In this document: positions 1-7,610 of the stretch, piece after piece | Numbering within the stretch: the stretch's first letter is position 1 | Layout: each line of letters starts with the position of its first letter | NCBI GenBank assembly: GCA_946536955.1 | Contig: CAMNFJ010000015.1 | Span: 1-27,911, forward strand | Source: CAG-791 sp002394525 | GTDB lineage: Bacteria > Bacillota > Clostridia > Lachnospirales > Lachnospiraceae | Reading direction: 5' to 3' | DNA length: 27,911 nt | Position numbers and translations under genes: made by a program | Notes under the pieces: model-generated | Told to the model about the DNA's origin: nothing | Databases searched by the model: none | What the model saw: the letters and a program-made list of their open reading frames with translations, nothing else

Positions 1-350
1 AGCCCGAAAAACCGGACCAGCCGGAGAAGCCTGATCAGCCGGAGAAGCCTGAAGAACCGGAGAAACCGGCGGAGCCTGAAAAACCTGACCAGCCGGAGGA
101 GCCGCACAAGGCCGACGAGCCGGACCGGCCGTCCGGTCCGGACAGGGAGAAGGCGACTGAGGAGACAGAGAAAACAGGCAGGAGAAAGAGAACACCGGCG
201 TCGCCCGAGACTGTCCGCCTGTCCGGCGGGGGCAGCGGAGGCGGCGGAGCAAGGACCGGAGACGAGACCAGGGTCGGAGGCCTTCTGGCCCTCCTGCTCC
301 TGTCCGCGGCCGCAGCCGGGACGATCCTCTATAAGAATCGGAAAAAATAA
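1..350 (+). CDS. C-terminal part of a cell-wall-anchored proline-rich surface protein
   Basis: The gene enters from outside the window and is read with its first complete codon at position 3; the stop is TAA at 348-350. The visible protein begins with a repeated Pro-Glu-Lys-Pro / Pro-Asp-Gln-Pro track of about 40 residues, a typical wall-spanning stalk. A charged stretch and a Gly-rich linker follow. The end has the layout of a sortase sorting signal: a TGDE motif (context ARTGDET, a degenerate LPxTG-like site of the kind common in Lachnospiraceae), about 20 hydrophobic residues (GLLALLLLSAAAAG) and a basic tail (YKNRKK). The functional domain lies upstream, so the ligand or enzymatic role is unknown. 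A strong intrinsic terminator follows 46 bp downstream. The sorting-signal reading is confident; the exact sortase motif is less so. Confidence 0.8.
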   Translation, partial: PEKPDQPEKPDQPEKPEEPEKPAEPEKPDQPEEPHKADEPDRPSGPDREKATEETEKTGRRKRTPASPETVRLSGGGSGGGGARTGDETRVGGLLALLLLSAAAAGTILYKNRKK

Positions 351-395
351 GATAATTACTGACCGGAAATGTCTGAACAGATGTAAGTGAAGTCG

Positions 396-440
396 GGGCC
401 GGTCCGCATGGCAGGTTCCATGCGGACCGGCCCTTTTTTT
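396..440 (+). terminator. Rho-independent terminator after the surface protein gene
   Basis: A 15-16 bp GC-rich stem (GGGCCGGTCCGCATGG with CCATGCGGACCGGCCC) with a very short loop is followed by seven or more T residues. It separates the surface protein gene from the lipoprotein gene. Confidence 0.9.
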
Positions 441-472
441 CGACAGCGGCGGGACAGTCCTCCAGCTTTTCT

Positions 473-501
473 TTCAAGAACAGCGTAAGAAGTGGTATAC
501 T
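473..501 (+). promoter_or_regulatory. Candidate promoter of the lipoprotein-protease operon
   Basis: An extended -10 element, TGG followed by TATACT (496-501), lies 66 bp before the lipoprotein start. The -35 region is weak (TTCAAG at 473-478, 17 bp spacing). The location, between a strong terminator and the first gene of the operon, supports it. Confidence 0.45.
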
Positions 502-566
502 AGGATGAAAAGATGATTTGTTTTGATTCCTATATCATAGATCAACAGGAGGTTGCTGGCGCAAAC

Positions 567-1493
567 ATGATTTGGAAAGACTGTATCTGCGGAAAAGACA
601 GAATAAAGGCGGCGGCCGCGGCCGTCCTGCTTGCGGCAGTCCTGGTCCTGCCGGGCTGCGGGGCGGACAAGGCCGGCACGGTCTATAAGCCGTCCCACCA
701 GGAGGAAGACCTGTATATCGATGTGACGGCCGTGCAGGCCCTGGAGGAGAGCAGGGAGGAGAAGGAGCCCCCGGAGGCGGAGATCACGGACAGCGGCTAT
801 ACGATTACCCAGATCGATGAGTCGGATGTCTACCCGCCCAAAGAGACAGACGAGAACGGGGACCCGCTCCCGGCCTGGCTGGTCAATTACGCGGTGAGGA
901 TCTCCAACAGGGGCAGCGACCGGGCCCTGGTCCAGCCGACGATCGTGGCCCGGGCCATGGATGAGTACGGCAACCGGATCAGCAGCAGCCGCAAGACGGT
1001 CAGGACCTATGTCCTGGCCGACCAGGAGATCGCGGTCGCAGGGGACATGGTCGTCCGCGGCCAGAAGCCCGCGCAGATGGAGTTTGCCGCCGAGTGCGTC
1101 GATCCGGAGGAATTCTATCCGACGGAGGAGGAACTCAATATGCCCGCGGGAGACAGCTACAGCGCCTCCGATGTCGTCGTGGAGGTCATGGATGAGTATG
1201 CCCACAGTGCTCCCTCCGCGGGAAGGGAGAGCTCGGAGGGGCTCTCGAAGGGATATTTCCGCCTGGGCGAGCTGCCGGTCCTGTCCGGCAGGATCCGCTG
1301 TGACAGCGGGGAGGACCAGGAGGCCTTTGTCACCATCCTCTATCTGAATGGAGACCGGATCCTGGGAGGCGAGACCGGAAGGGTCATGATCCCGGGCGGA
1401 AAGGACGCCCTGTATTCCTTTTCGGCGGCGGGCCCCATTCCGGAGGAGCTCGACAACTATGAGGTCAGCGCCTTTTCCATCGCTCATTATTAA
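567..1493 (+). CDS. Lipoprotein of unknown function
   Basis: The protein has 308 residues when started at the ATG at 567, which follows AGGAGG (547-552) at a rather long spacing of 14; the upstream in-frame start at 513 has no ribosome binding site. Residues 1-31 form a lipoprotein signal peptide: a basic N-region, an Ala/Leu/Val core and the lipobox LPGC with Cys31 as the expected lipidation site. The mature part contains a beta-rich region around residues 75-190 (starting near SGYTITQIDES, with NYAVRISNRGSDRAL) that resembles the extracellular immunoglobulin-like domains of Firmicutes lipoproteins, but no family could be assigned. The gene lies 55 bp upstream of a clostripain-type protease and probably shares its mRNA, so it may act with that protease at the outer face of the membrane. 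That functional link is inference. Confidence 0.8.
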   Translation: MIWKDCICGKDRIKAAAAAVLLAAVLVLPGCGADKAGTVYKPSHQEEDLYIDVTAVQALEESREEKEPPEAEITDSGYTITQIDESDVYPPKETDENGDPLPAWLVNYAVRISNRGSDRALVQPTIVARAMDEYGNRISSSRKTVRTYVLADQEIAVAGDMVVRGQKPAQMEFAAECVDPEEFYPTEEELNMPAGDSYSASDVVVEVMDEYAHSAPSAGRESSEGLSKGYFRLGELPVLSGRIRCDSGEDQEAFVTILYLNGDRILGGETGRVMIPGGKDALYSFSAAGPIPEELDNYEVSAFSIAHY

Positions 1494-1548
1494 GCGCGGA
1501 TCGGCCGGTCTGTCGGTCTCATGGATAATACATGTAAGGAGGTAGCGC

Positions 1549-4005
1549 ATGGATATTGAGAAAAAACCGCACGGCAGAGAAAGAAATGTAAAAGGAAAAG
1601 GGACCGGCCTCAACCGCAGGGGCAGCGGCCTCGGGACAGGGCCGGTCGGTGACAAGGACGGCTACAGCGGCCGCAGAAAGACCGGCGGCAGCATGGTCAC
1701 CCGGGGGGCTGGACTGAGCCTTCCCGTGATCATCATCCTGGTCCTGGTCTATATGTTCGGGGGCGGAGGCCTTTCGGGAGGCTCGGACCAGAGCACGGTG
1801 ACCTATGACTACGGCAGCTCCAACCAGAATTCCGCCGGGAGCTTCGGCGGCTATTCCGACGAAGGCAGCGTTGAGTCCACACCGGGCCTTCCCACGGGCT
1901 CTTCCTCTGCGCAGGGCAGCTGGAGCGCGGCCGGGTCCGGCGTAACTCCTGATACGACCGTTGCCACCGGCGTCAGAGACAAGCGCACCGTGATCCGGGG
2001 AGGGGGCAATGACGTCGTGACCATCATGGTCTACATGTGCGGCACAGACCTGGAGTCCAGAAGCCGGATGGCGACGTCGGACCTGCAGGAGATGGTCGCG
2101 TCCAAACTCTCTGACAAGGTCAATCTGATCGTATATACGGGCGGCTGCAGCCGCTGGAACAACAATGTGGTCAGCAGCAGGACCAACCAGATCTACCAGA
2201 TCAAAGAAGGGGGCCTCCTCCTGCTCGAAAAGGATCTGGGGGCAAAGCCCATGACAGACCCCGCCACCCTGGCCTCCTTTATCAAATACTGCGCCAAAAA
2301 CTTTCCGGCCAACCGCAATGAGCTGATCCTCTGGGACCACGGCGCCGGATCGGTCAGCGGCTACGGCTATGACGAGAAATTCAAATCCAGCGGCTCCATG
2401 AGCCTGGCCGGGATCAATCAGGCCCTCAAGAGCGGCGGCGTCTCCTTTGATTTCGTGGGCTTCGACGCCTGCCTGATGGCGACCGCGGAGACCGCCCTCA
2501 TGATGGACCGCTACGCGGACTATCTGATCGCCTCCGAGGAGACAGAGCCCGGGATCGGCTGGTACTACACAAACTGGCTCAATGCCCTCAGCAAAAACAC
2601 CTCCATGTCCACCCTGGAAATGGGCCAGCGGATCGTGGATGACTTTGTCTCCACCTGCGCGAAGCGGACGCCCGGGCAGGGGACCACGCTCTCTGTCGTG
2701 GACCTGGCCGAGCTCACGGCCGCGGTCCCCGAAAAGCTGGCCTCCTTCGCCAGGTCTGTCACCCAGTCCATCCAGGACAAGGAATACACCAGGATCTCCA
2801 GGGCCAGGAGCGGCAGCCGGGAATTTGCCAGGTCCACGGGGATCGATCAGGTCGACCTGGCTCACTTCGCCGACAATGTCGGAAGCAAGGAAGGAAAGGC
2901 ACTGGCGGAGGCCGTCAGGGCATCTGTCAAATATAACCGGACCTCCTCCAATATGACCAACGCCTACGGGCTTTCCATTTATTTTCCCTACAGGAGCGCC
3001 CGCAATGTCGACAAGGCGACCCAGTCCTATGACGAGATCGGCATGGAGGAGGATTACGCCCATGCCATCCGCGCCTTTGCAAGCCTGGAGATGAGCGGCC
3101 AGGCGGCGGCGGGCGGCAGCTCGACCGCCTCCCCGATTCCCTCCCTCTTCGGAACCCTGCTGAGCGGCTATCCGTCCGGCTCGGCCTCCGGGACGGGCAT
3201 GTCCCCCTACGGGTCCTCCGGAGCCAGCGAGGAGCTGATCGGCCAGCTTCTGGGATCCTTCCTGGGCGGTGATTTCAGCTCGATCAGCGGCCTGTCCGCC
3301 GGCAATACGGGCTTTCTGCAGGACCGCGCCCTCAGCGACGAGGAGACCCTGCAGTACATAAACGACAACCACATCGATACCTCCGCCCTCTACTGGACCC
3401 AGAGGGAGGACGGAAAGTATATCATGACCCTTCCCTCCGGCCAGTGGGACCTGGTCCAGTCCCTGGTCCTCAACCTCTTCTATGACGACGGCGAGGGCTA
3501 CATCGACCTGGGCTATGATGAGATCTATGATTTCGACAAGGACGGGAACCTGGTGGCCGACGACGGAAAGGCCTGGCTTGCCATCAACGGCCAGATCGTC
3601 CCCTACTACCACCTGGATTCCGTGAACGACGGAGACTACTGGAGCATCACCGGCCGCGTCCCGGCCCTGCTCAACGGCCAGCGCGTCAACCTGATCATTG
3701 TCTTTGACAATGAGAATCCCTCGGGCTATGTCGCGGGCGCCCAGACCGACTACCGGGATGAGGAGATCGAGGCGGTCGCCAAGAACCTGACCGAGATCAG
3801 CGACGGAGACACCCTGGACTTCCTCTGCGATTTCTATTCCTATGAGGGCGAATACCAGGACAGCTATGTTCTCGGAAACCGCATGACGGTCCGGGGCGGC
3901 CTGCGGGTCACCGACACGGAGCTGCCGGAGGGCAAGGTCCGCCTCAGCTACCGGCTGAATGATATTTACAACCAGTCCTATTGGACAGAGAGTCTGGAGC
4001 GATGA
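1549..4005 (+). CDS. Membrane-anchored clostripain-family (C11) cysteine protease
   Basis: The protein has 818 residues. The ATG at 1549 follows TAAGGAGG (1535-1542). Residues 1-50 are basic and Gly-rich; a hydrophobic segment follows (LSLPVIIILVLVYMF, about residues 57-71), which suggests a signal anchor with the rest outside the cell. A Ser/Gly-rich linker leads to the peptidase domain, which starts near residue 158 (IMVYMCGTDLES). The clostripain dyad is visible: His264 in WDHGAGS and Cys308 in DACLM, with Asp306 beside it, and the conserved EETEPGIGWYY sequence follows. The family cuts after Arg or Lys. A second Gly/Ser/Pro-rich linker (about 505-570) separates the protease from a beta-rich C-terminal region of about 240 residues with no assigned role. 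The stop overlaps the start of the next gene as ATGA. Family assignment is firm; substrate is unknown. Confidence 0.93.
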   Translation: MDIEKKPHGRERNVKGKGTGLNRRGSGLGTGPVGDKDGYSGRRKTGGSMVTRGAGLSLPVIIILVLVYMFGGGGLSGGSDQSTVTYDYGSSNQNSAGSFGGYSDEGSVESTPGLPTGSSSAQGSWSAAGSGVTPDTTVATGVRDKRTVIRGGGNDVVTIMVYMCGTDLESRSRMATSDLQEMVASKLSDKVNLIVYTGGCSRWNNNVVSSRTNQIYQIKEGGLLLLEKDLGAKPMTDPATLASFIKYCAKNFPANRNELILWDHGAGSVSGYGYDEKFKSSGSMSLAGINQALKSGGVSFDFVGFDACLMATAETALMMDRYADYLIASEETEPGIGWYYTNWLNALSKNTSMSTLEMGQRIVDDFVSTCAKRTPGQGTTLSVVDLAELTAAVPEKLASFARSVTQSIQDKEYTRISRARSGSREFARSTGIDQVDLAHFADNVGSKEGKALAEAVRASVKYNRTSSNMTNAYGLSIYFPYRSARNVDKATQSYDEIGMEEDYAHAIRAFASLEMSGQAAAGGSSTASPIPSLFGTLLSGYPSGSASGTGMSPYGSSGASEELIGQLLGSFLGGDFSSISGLSAGNTGFLQDRALSDEETLQYINDNHIDTSALYWTQREDGKYIMTLPSGQWDLVQSLVLNLFYDDGEGYIDLGYDEIYDFDKDGNLVADDGKAWLAINGQIVPYYHLDSVNDGDYWSITGRVPALLNGQRVNLIIVFDNENPSGYVAGAQTDYRDEEIEAVAKNLTEISDGDTLDFLCDFYSYEGEYQDSYVLGNRMTVRGGLRVTDTELPEGKVRLSYRLNDIYNQSYWTESLER

Positions 4006-4784
4006 TCAAAAAGAGCACAGACAGGCAGGAAGATTTGAAAAAACAGAGCGGCCCGGCCGCAGGATCCGGGCCGGACGGCCGGAGCGCCGGGGGATCCGGT
4101 TTCTGGGTCCCCTGGGCCTCCTTCTGCACGACGGGCCAGTTCAGGGCCCTGGGAAAGGGCTATATCAGGCACTGCGGCCCGACGGCGGCCGTCAATGTGA
4201 TCAGGACCCTGCAAAGCTATGCGGCGGCCTCCGGAGGGACGGGAAAGGCCCCGGAGGCTGAGAAAAGAACTCCGGGTGCGCCTTCCGCGGAGCCGGCGGC
4301 GCCGGCGCGGACTTTTTCCGCGGTCCTGGCCAGGAGAGAGCAGGAGAGGCTGAAGCGGGAGCAGGAGGCCAGGGAAGCGGAGAGGCTCTTTCTGGTCTGC
4401 GCCCAGATCGGGGCCAGGACCCGCATCTACTGGAATACAGAGATCATGGGCCGCTTCGGGGGGACCTCCAACTTCCTGACCGGAGTCTTTCTGAGACGGT
4501 GCCTGAGGGCGGCCGGCCTCCTCTCCCTGCGGCCGGAGGTCCGCTTCCATATCCGGATCACGCCGGACGCGGTCGAGGAAGCCCTGGGCAGGGGGGCCAT
4601 CGTCTACCTGCAGGTCTACAGGCACCCCAGATACCAGAATCACCATATGCTCTGCTATGCCTGCAGGCGCAGGGGCGGGGACAGGCAGTTCCTGCTGGCG
4701 GACGGCTGGACTCCCCGCCCCGTGTGGGCCGGGGAGGAGGAGATCGGGCACGGCCATTTCCTGACCATCCGCGTGGAGAGCTGA
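4002..4784 (+). CDS. C39-like papain-fold cysteine peptidase or inactive relative
   Basis: The 260-residue reading starts at the ATG at 4002, which overlaps the upstream TGA (ATGA) and indicates translational coupling; a TTG 21 bp earlier is possible but less likely. The layout is that of a papain-like peptidase: Gln46 (TTGQF) as a possible oxyanion residue, Cys58 in HCGPTAAVN (the CGPxAA signature of C39-like peptidases), His214/His215 in QNHHMLCYA and Asp234 in LLADGW. Between Cys58 and the His region is a long insert with an Ala/Pro-rich part and a charged helix (ARREQERLKREQEAREAE) likely to form a coiled coil. No signal peptide or membrane segment is visible, so it is probably cytoplasmic or associated through the upstream membrane protease. 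Activity and substrate are not established; coupling to a C11 protease suggests a common process. Confidence 0.72.
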   Translation: MIKKSTDRQEDLKKQSGPAAGSGPDGRSAGGSGFWVPWASFCTTGQFRALGKGYIRHCGPTAAVNVIRTLQSYAAASGGTGKAPEAEKRTPGAPSAEPAAPARTFSAVLARREQERLKREQEAREAERLFLVCAQIGARTRIYWNTEIMGRFGGTSNFLTGVFLRRCLRAAGLLSLRPEVRFHIRITPDAVEEALGRGAIVYLQVYRHPRYQNHHMLCYACRRRGGDRQFLLADGWTPRPVWAGEEEIGHGHFLTIRVES

Positions 4785-4787
4785 AGA

Positions 4788-4831
4788 GGCCGGGCAGCGG
4801 GAGAGTCTCTTTCCCGGTGCCCGGCCCTTTT
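4788..4831 (+). terminator. Terminator after the protease operon
   Basis: The stem GGCCGGGCA (4788-4796) pairs with TGCCCGGCC (4818-4826), the inner part extends with one mismatch, and a short T run follows. It starts four bases after the stop codon of the C39-like gene. Confidence 0.75.
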
Positions 4832-5006
4832 CCGGCCCGTGGCCGGATCCGGATGCAGGTCATGGATGGAGGATCATTCAGCCCGTCCTTTGCCTGCAGG
4901 GGTGGATCCGGCGCGGGTGGAAACCATAAAACGCCGTGCTTCCGGGGACAGGCCCGGATCCAGGGCCGGGATGAGGGGCAGCCGCGGCAGGAAAAAGGAC
5001 AAAAAA

Positions 5007-5044
5007 AGAAGCCTGCTCCCGATTTCATCAGGTTTCAGGCTTCT
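5007..5044 (-). terminator. Terminator of the tRNA-Thr gene
   Basis: AGAAGCCTG (5007-5015) pairs with CAGGCTTCT (5036-5044). On the minus strand the stem is followed by a run of seven T residues (A run at 5001-5007), just beyond the 3' end of the tRNA. Confidence 0.85.
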
Positions 5045-5050
5045 GCTGAG

Positions 5051-5123
5051 AGCTGGCAACGAGAATCGAACTCGTGACCTCCGCACTACCAATGCGACGC
5101 ACTACCGACTGTGCTATGCCAGC
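5051..5123 (-). tRNA. tRNA-Thr (anticodon GGT)
   Basis: The minus strand folds into a full cloverleaf of 73 nt: acceptor arms GCTGGCA and TGCCAGC, D-stem GCAC/GTGC, anticodon stem TCGCA/TGCGG with loop TTGGTAG (anticodon GGT, reading ACC and ACT), a five-base variable loop and T-stem ACGAG/CTCGT with the TTCGATT loop. The discriminator base is T, and CCA is not encoded, so it must be added after transcription. The gene stands alone with its own promoter and terminator. Confidence 0.96.
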
Positions 5124-5156
5124 GAATTGTTTGCTGCTGTTTTCCGCAACGAATGT

Positions 5157-5186
5157 ATACTAACACAGGCTGTGCATTTCTGTCAA
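5157..5186 (-). promoter_or_regulatory. Promoter of tRNA-Thr
   Basis: On the minus strand there is a perfect -35 TTGACA (5181-5186) and a -10 TAGTAT (5157-5162) with 18 bp between them, 34 bp before the mature tRNA 5' end. Confidence 0.7.
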
Positions 5187-5230
5187 TCACTATTTTGAAA
5201 AAAATTAAAAATACTGTTATAGTTCTGACT

Positions 5231-5368
5231 ACCACGAACGCGAGGCGTTTTTGCGTGGTTTTCAACGCAAAAACCCGAGTTTTACGGCGTTCAGCGGCGC
5301 GCAGCGCGTTGGAATCGCTGAACGCAATGTTACAAGTTCACGTCCTTCGAGAGGGCGTGAACTGTAAC
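5231..5368. repeat. Multi-hairpin element with a copy of the GTTCAC palindromic repeat
   Basis: Several inverted repeats stand in series upstream of the HD hydrolase. ACCACG/CGTGGT lies at 5231-5236 and 5254-5259; it overlaps a 10-bp perfect stem GTTTTTGCGT/ACGCAAAAAC at 5247-5256 and 5265-5274, so these two are alternative folds. A second 10-bp perfect stem, GCGTTCAGCG/CGCTGAACGC, lies at 5287-5296 and 5316-5325. The last is GTTACA-A-GTTCACG...CGTGAAC-TGTAAC at 5329-5368. The last palindrome recurs at three other places in the window. It may be a mobile or amplified repeat, a structured 5' leader, or both. Confidence 0.7.
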
Positions 5369-5392
5369 AAAATATCAGGAGGAGATCCGGAC

Positions 5393-6169
5393 ATGCTGTA
5401 TACCGACCTGACGCAGAGGGCCATGGAGATCTGTTTTGAGGCCCATCACTTTCAGTCCGACAAGGGCGGGGTGCCCTATTGCTTCCATCCCTATCATCTG
5501 GCCGAGCAGATGGAGACCGAGGAGGAAATCTGTACGGCCATGCTGCACGATGTCATGGAGGACACGAAAATGACGCGGGAGGACCTGGCCGCCGAGGGAT
5601 TTCCGGAGGAGGTCCTGGAGGCCCTGGTCCTGCTCACTCATGATAAGAAGAAGTACCCGGATTACATGGACTATGTGAGGAATCTGAGCAGCTGCAGGCT
5701 GGCGGCCAGGGTCAAGCTGGCCGACCTGCGCCACAACAGCACGAGGGGGCGGCTCAAAAATCCCGGGAAAGAGAAAAATGTCAGGCGGCTGAAAAAGTAC
5801 CTGAAGGCCCAGGCCGTCCTGACCGGGGGCCGGGCGGACCTGGAGGCCATGACCCTGACCAGGGTCATGACGGTCCGCAGGGAGGCCGGAGAGGGCTGCC
5901 GGGGACTGTCAGAGGCGGCTTCAGGCCTCTCAGGGGCCCCGTCCGGCCCGTCTGCGGCGCCGGCAGGGGCGGAGGGCGCCGGTACCCTGTCCGTGGACCT
6001 GGAGCTGGTCTGTGAGCCCGACGGCCGGTTCAGGGCCGGCAGGATCCTCTCAGGGGATGGCGGCAGCGAGGGCGGAGAGACCTTCACCGACCTCTGCGGG
6101 CTGGCCGATCATCTGACCCGCATGGGGGTCAGGCAGCGGGAGATCGCAGACCTGATCAGGCGGCTCTGA
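5393..6169 (+). CDS. RelA/SpoT-type HD hydrolase domain protein without a synthetase domain
   Basis: The 258-residue protein starts at the ATG at 5393 behind AGGAGGA (5377-5383); the longer frame runs back through the tRNA region and is not credible. Residues 1-145 carry the HD motifs of the (p)ppGpp-hydrolase family: a His in FHPYHLAEQM, the HD pair and ED in AMLHDVMEDT, LLTHDKK, and the distal Asp in VKLADLRHNS. This resembles single-domain Mesh1/SAH-type enzymes, so hydrolysis of (p)ppGpp or a related nucleotide is plausible. No synthetase or regulatory (TGS/ACT) domain is present. Residues about 165-195 are a low-complexity Ala/Gly/Pro/Ser linker. The last 60 residues (from about TLSVDLELVCEPDG) are an extra domain that I do not recognise and that ends in a helix-rich segment. 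The substrate is inference from family motifs. Confidence 0.78.
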   Translation: MLYTDLTQRAMEICFEAHHFQSDKGGVPYCFHPYHLAEQMETEEEICTAMLHDVMEDTKMTREDLAAEGFPEEVLEALVLLTHDKKKYPDYMDYVRNLSSCRLAARVKLADLRHNSTRGRLKNPGKEKNVRRLKKYLKAQAVLTGGRADLEAMTLTRVMTVRREAGEGCRGLSEAASGLSGAPSGPSAAPAGAEGAGTLSVDLELVCEPDGRFRAGRILSGDGGSEGGETFTDLCGLADHLTRMGVRQREIADLIRRL

Positions 6170-6272
6170 GCCGGTCACGGCCGGCCGAGGCACGGCATAA
6201 AGAGGCAGCCGGCCCGGAAGCGCTGTAGCCCCGGCTGTCAGTACCGGTCCCTGTCAAGAAATCAACAGATCA

Positions 6273-6515
6273 TCAATAGATCCGCTTCAGCTCGGTCTCC
6301 TCAATGCCATACTGCTTCCGGAAGGCCTCCAGGTCGGCGGGGGTCCGGATCAGCATGATCTCCGTGAAATCTCCGGTCTTCCGGTCGCGGAAGCCGGCGA
6401 CCTGCTCCCCGGTGCAGATGCTGCAGCGCAGGACCGGCTCCCGGACTGCGGGGTCATAGGGCTCCTGAGGGGCCTGTGCGCCGGAAAAAGGATCCTTCTT
6501 TTTGAAAAAGAACAT
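6273..6515 (-). CDS. Small conserved-looking protein with a CxxC motif, downstream of sufB
   Basis: The 80-residue reading starts at 6515. The in-frame ATG 12 bp earlier is part of the ribosome binding site (ATGGAGG, then TTTTC before the real ATG). The protein begins MFFFKKKDPF, has a Pro/Ala/Gln-rich spacer, and then a compact domain with CSICTGEQVAGF (a CxxC pair), a Thr/Gly turn, MLIRTPADLEAF and an acidic-basic end. The CxxC could bind a metal or an Fe-S cluster, or be redox-active; a single CxxC would need dimerisation for a four-Cys site. It lies 102 bp after sufB on the same strand and may belong to the same operon. I do not recognise an experimentally defined function. Confidence 0.7.
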   Translation of the reverse strand: MFFFKKKDPFSGAQAPQEPYDPAVREPVLRCSICTGEQVAGFRDRKTGDFTEIMLIRTPADLEAFRKQYGIEETELKRIY

Positions 6516-6617
6516 GAAAACCTCCATGGAAGCGGCAGATTTTTATTCCTGTAACTGATTCCGGGCTTTTCTGCGGACCGGGCAGAAAGCTCTGCCATGG
6601 ACCGAATCCGGGTTTTC

Positions 6618-7553
6618 TTATTTGAGGAAGCCGTTGATGATCTGCTCCTCGGCCTCGGCCTCGGTCAGGCCCAGGGTCATGAGCTTGATGATCTGTTCGC
6701 CGGCGATCTTGCCAATCGCGGCCTCGTGGACCAGGGCTGCCTCCGTGCTGTTGGCCTCCAGGGAGGGGACGGCCAGGATGCGGCCGCTGTCCATGATGAT
6801 GGAGTCGCACTCGGTGTGGCCGCTGCAGGCGGCATTGCCCAGGATGCACATATCCAGCTTCTGGTAGGAATTGTCACGCGCCACGGACCTGGAGACCACG
6901 TCGGCGCTGGAGCCGTCGCCGTTCAGGGCCACGTTGTAGATGCTGTAGGCGTCCTGGTTTCCGTGGGTCATCAGACGCTCCTGGACGACCAGGCGGGCAC
7001 CGGCCTTGAGCTCGGCCTTGGTGTCGCGCTTTGTGGAGTCGACGCCCTTGATCTGGACCATCTCCATCTCCATGGTGCTGTCTTCCTCCATGTAGACCTC
7101 GGTCCCGGGATTGAGGAGGCGCTTGCCGGTGCCGTCGCCGGAGCCGTAGTGCTTTTCGACATATTTGACCTTGGCCCCCTTGCCGACAAAGAAGCGGTGG
7201 ATGCCGTCGTGCTCGGAATCCTGGCTGCCGCAGTTGTCGATGCCGCAGCCGGCAATGATGACGACGTCGCTGTCCTCACCGATGTAGAAATCGTTGTAGA
7301 CGACCTCCTTGAGGCCGCTCTGGCTCATGACGACGGGGATGTGGACGCTCTCGTTTTTGGTGCCGGGCTTGATGCGGATATCGATGCCGGACGCGTTCTC
7401 CTTGGAGACGATGTCGATGTTGGCAGTCGTATTCCTGGCCGCCGACTCACCGTTGGCCCGGATGTTGTAGGCCCCGGTCGGGACGGTGTGGAGATCGGCG
7501 ATCTCCCGGAGGAGCCTTTTCTGTATCTCATCTATTTCCTTGATCTGAAGCAT
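6618..7553 (-). CDS. sufB: SufB/SufD-family Fe-S cluster scaffold protein (minimal SUF)
   Basis: The 311-residue protein belongs to the SufBD family, which forms a right-handed beta-helix scaffold on which Fe-S clusters are built. It is shorter than the roughly 470-residue classical SufB and lacks that protein's long N-terminal region. Visible family features are the repeated beta segments, VVIIAGCGIDNCGSQDSEHDGIH in the middle, and the conserved C-terminal part with CSGHTECDSIIM and EAALVHEAAIGKI. Start is the ATG at 7553 with AAGGAG six bases before it. It lies 57 bp after sufC. No SufD, SufS or SufU gene lies nearby, so a SufB2C2 complex like the archaeal and clostridial two-gene systems is expected; a cysteine desulfurase, if used, must be encoded elsewhere. 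Cellular location is cytoplasmic. Confidence 0.9.
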   Translation of the reverse strand: MLQIKEIDEIQKRLLREIADLHTVPTGAYNIRANGESAARNTTANIDIVSKENASGIDIRIKPGTKNESVHIPVVMSQSGLKEVVYNDFYIGEDSDVVIIAGCGIDNCGSQDSEHDGIHRFFVGKGAKVKYVEKHYGSGDGTGKRLLNPGTEVYMEEDSTMEMEMVQIKGVDSTKRDTKAELKAGARLVVQERLMTHGNQDAYSIYNVALNGDGSSADVVSRSVARDNSYQKLDMCILGNAACSGHTECDSIIMDSGRILAVPSLEANSTEAALVHEAAIGKIAGEQIIKLMTLGLTEAEAEEQIINGFLK

Positions 7554-7610
7554 TCTGTTCTCCTTATTTCAGGTGGGTCTGAACCGTAACTATTTGACCT
7601 TTATATCTTT

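Noticed and set aside
1519..3612. Long minus-strand ORF (697 residues) opposite the clostripain gene
   Set aside because: GC-rich codon bias leaves the antisense frame open. It has no ribosome binding site or recognisable motif, and the plus-strand gene is unambiguous.
4839..5198. A 119-residue plus-strand ORF containing NENRTRDLRTTNATHYRLCYASE-like sequence (parts)
   Set aside because: It is the antisense reading of the tRNA-Thr gene; such ENRTRDL peptides are a well-known artefact of tRNA antisense strands. It also has no ribosome binding site.
5231..5368. CRISPR-like repeat array
   Set aside because: The elements are different inverted repeats without a constant direct repeat or spacers of equal size.
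6597..7589. Plus-strand ORF opposite sufB, and similar long ORFs opposite glgC, glgD, the lysozyme, cysS and the AICAR transformylase genes
   Set aside because: All are shadows of genes with clear conserved motifs on the other strand.
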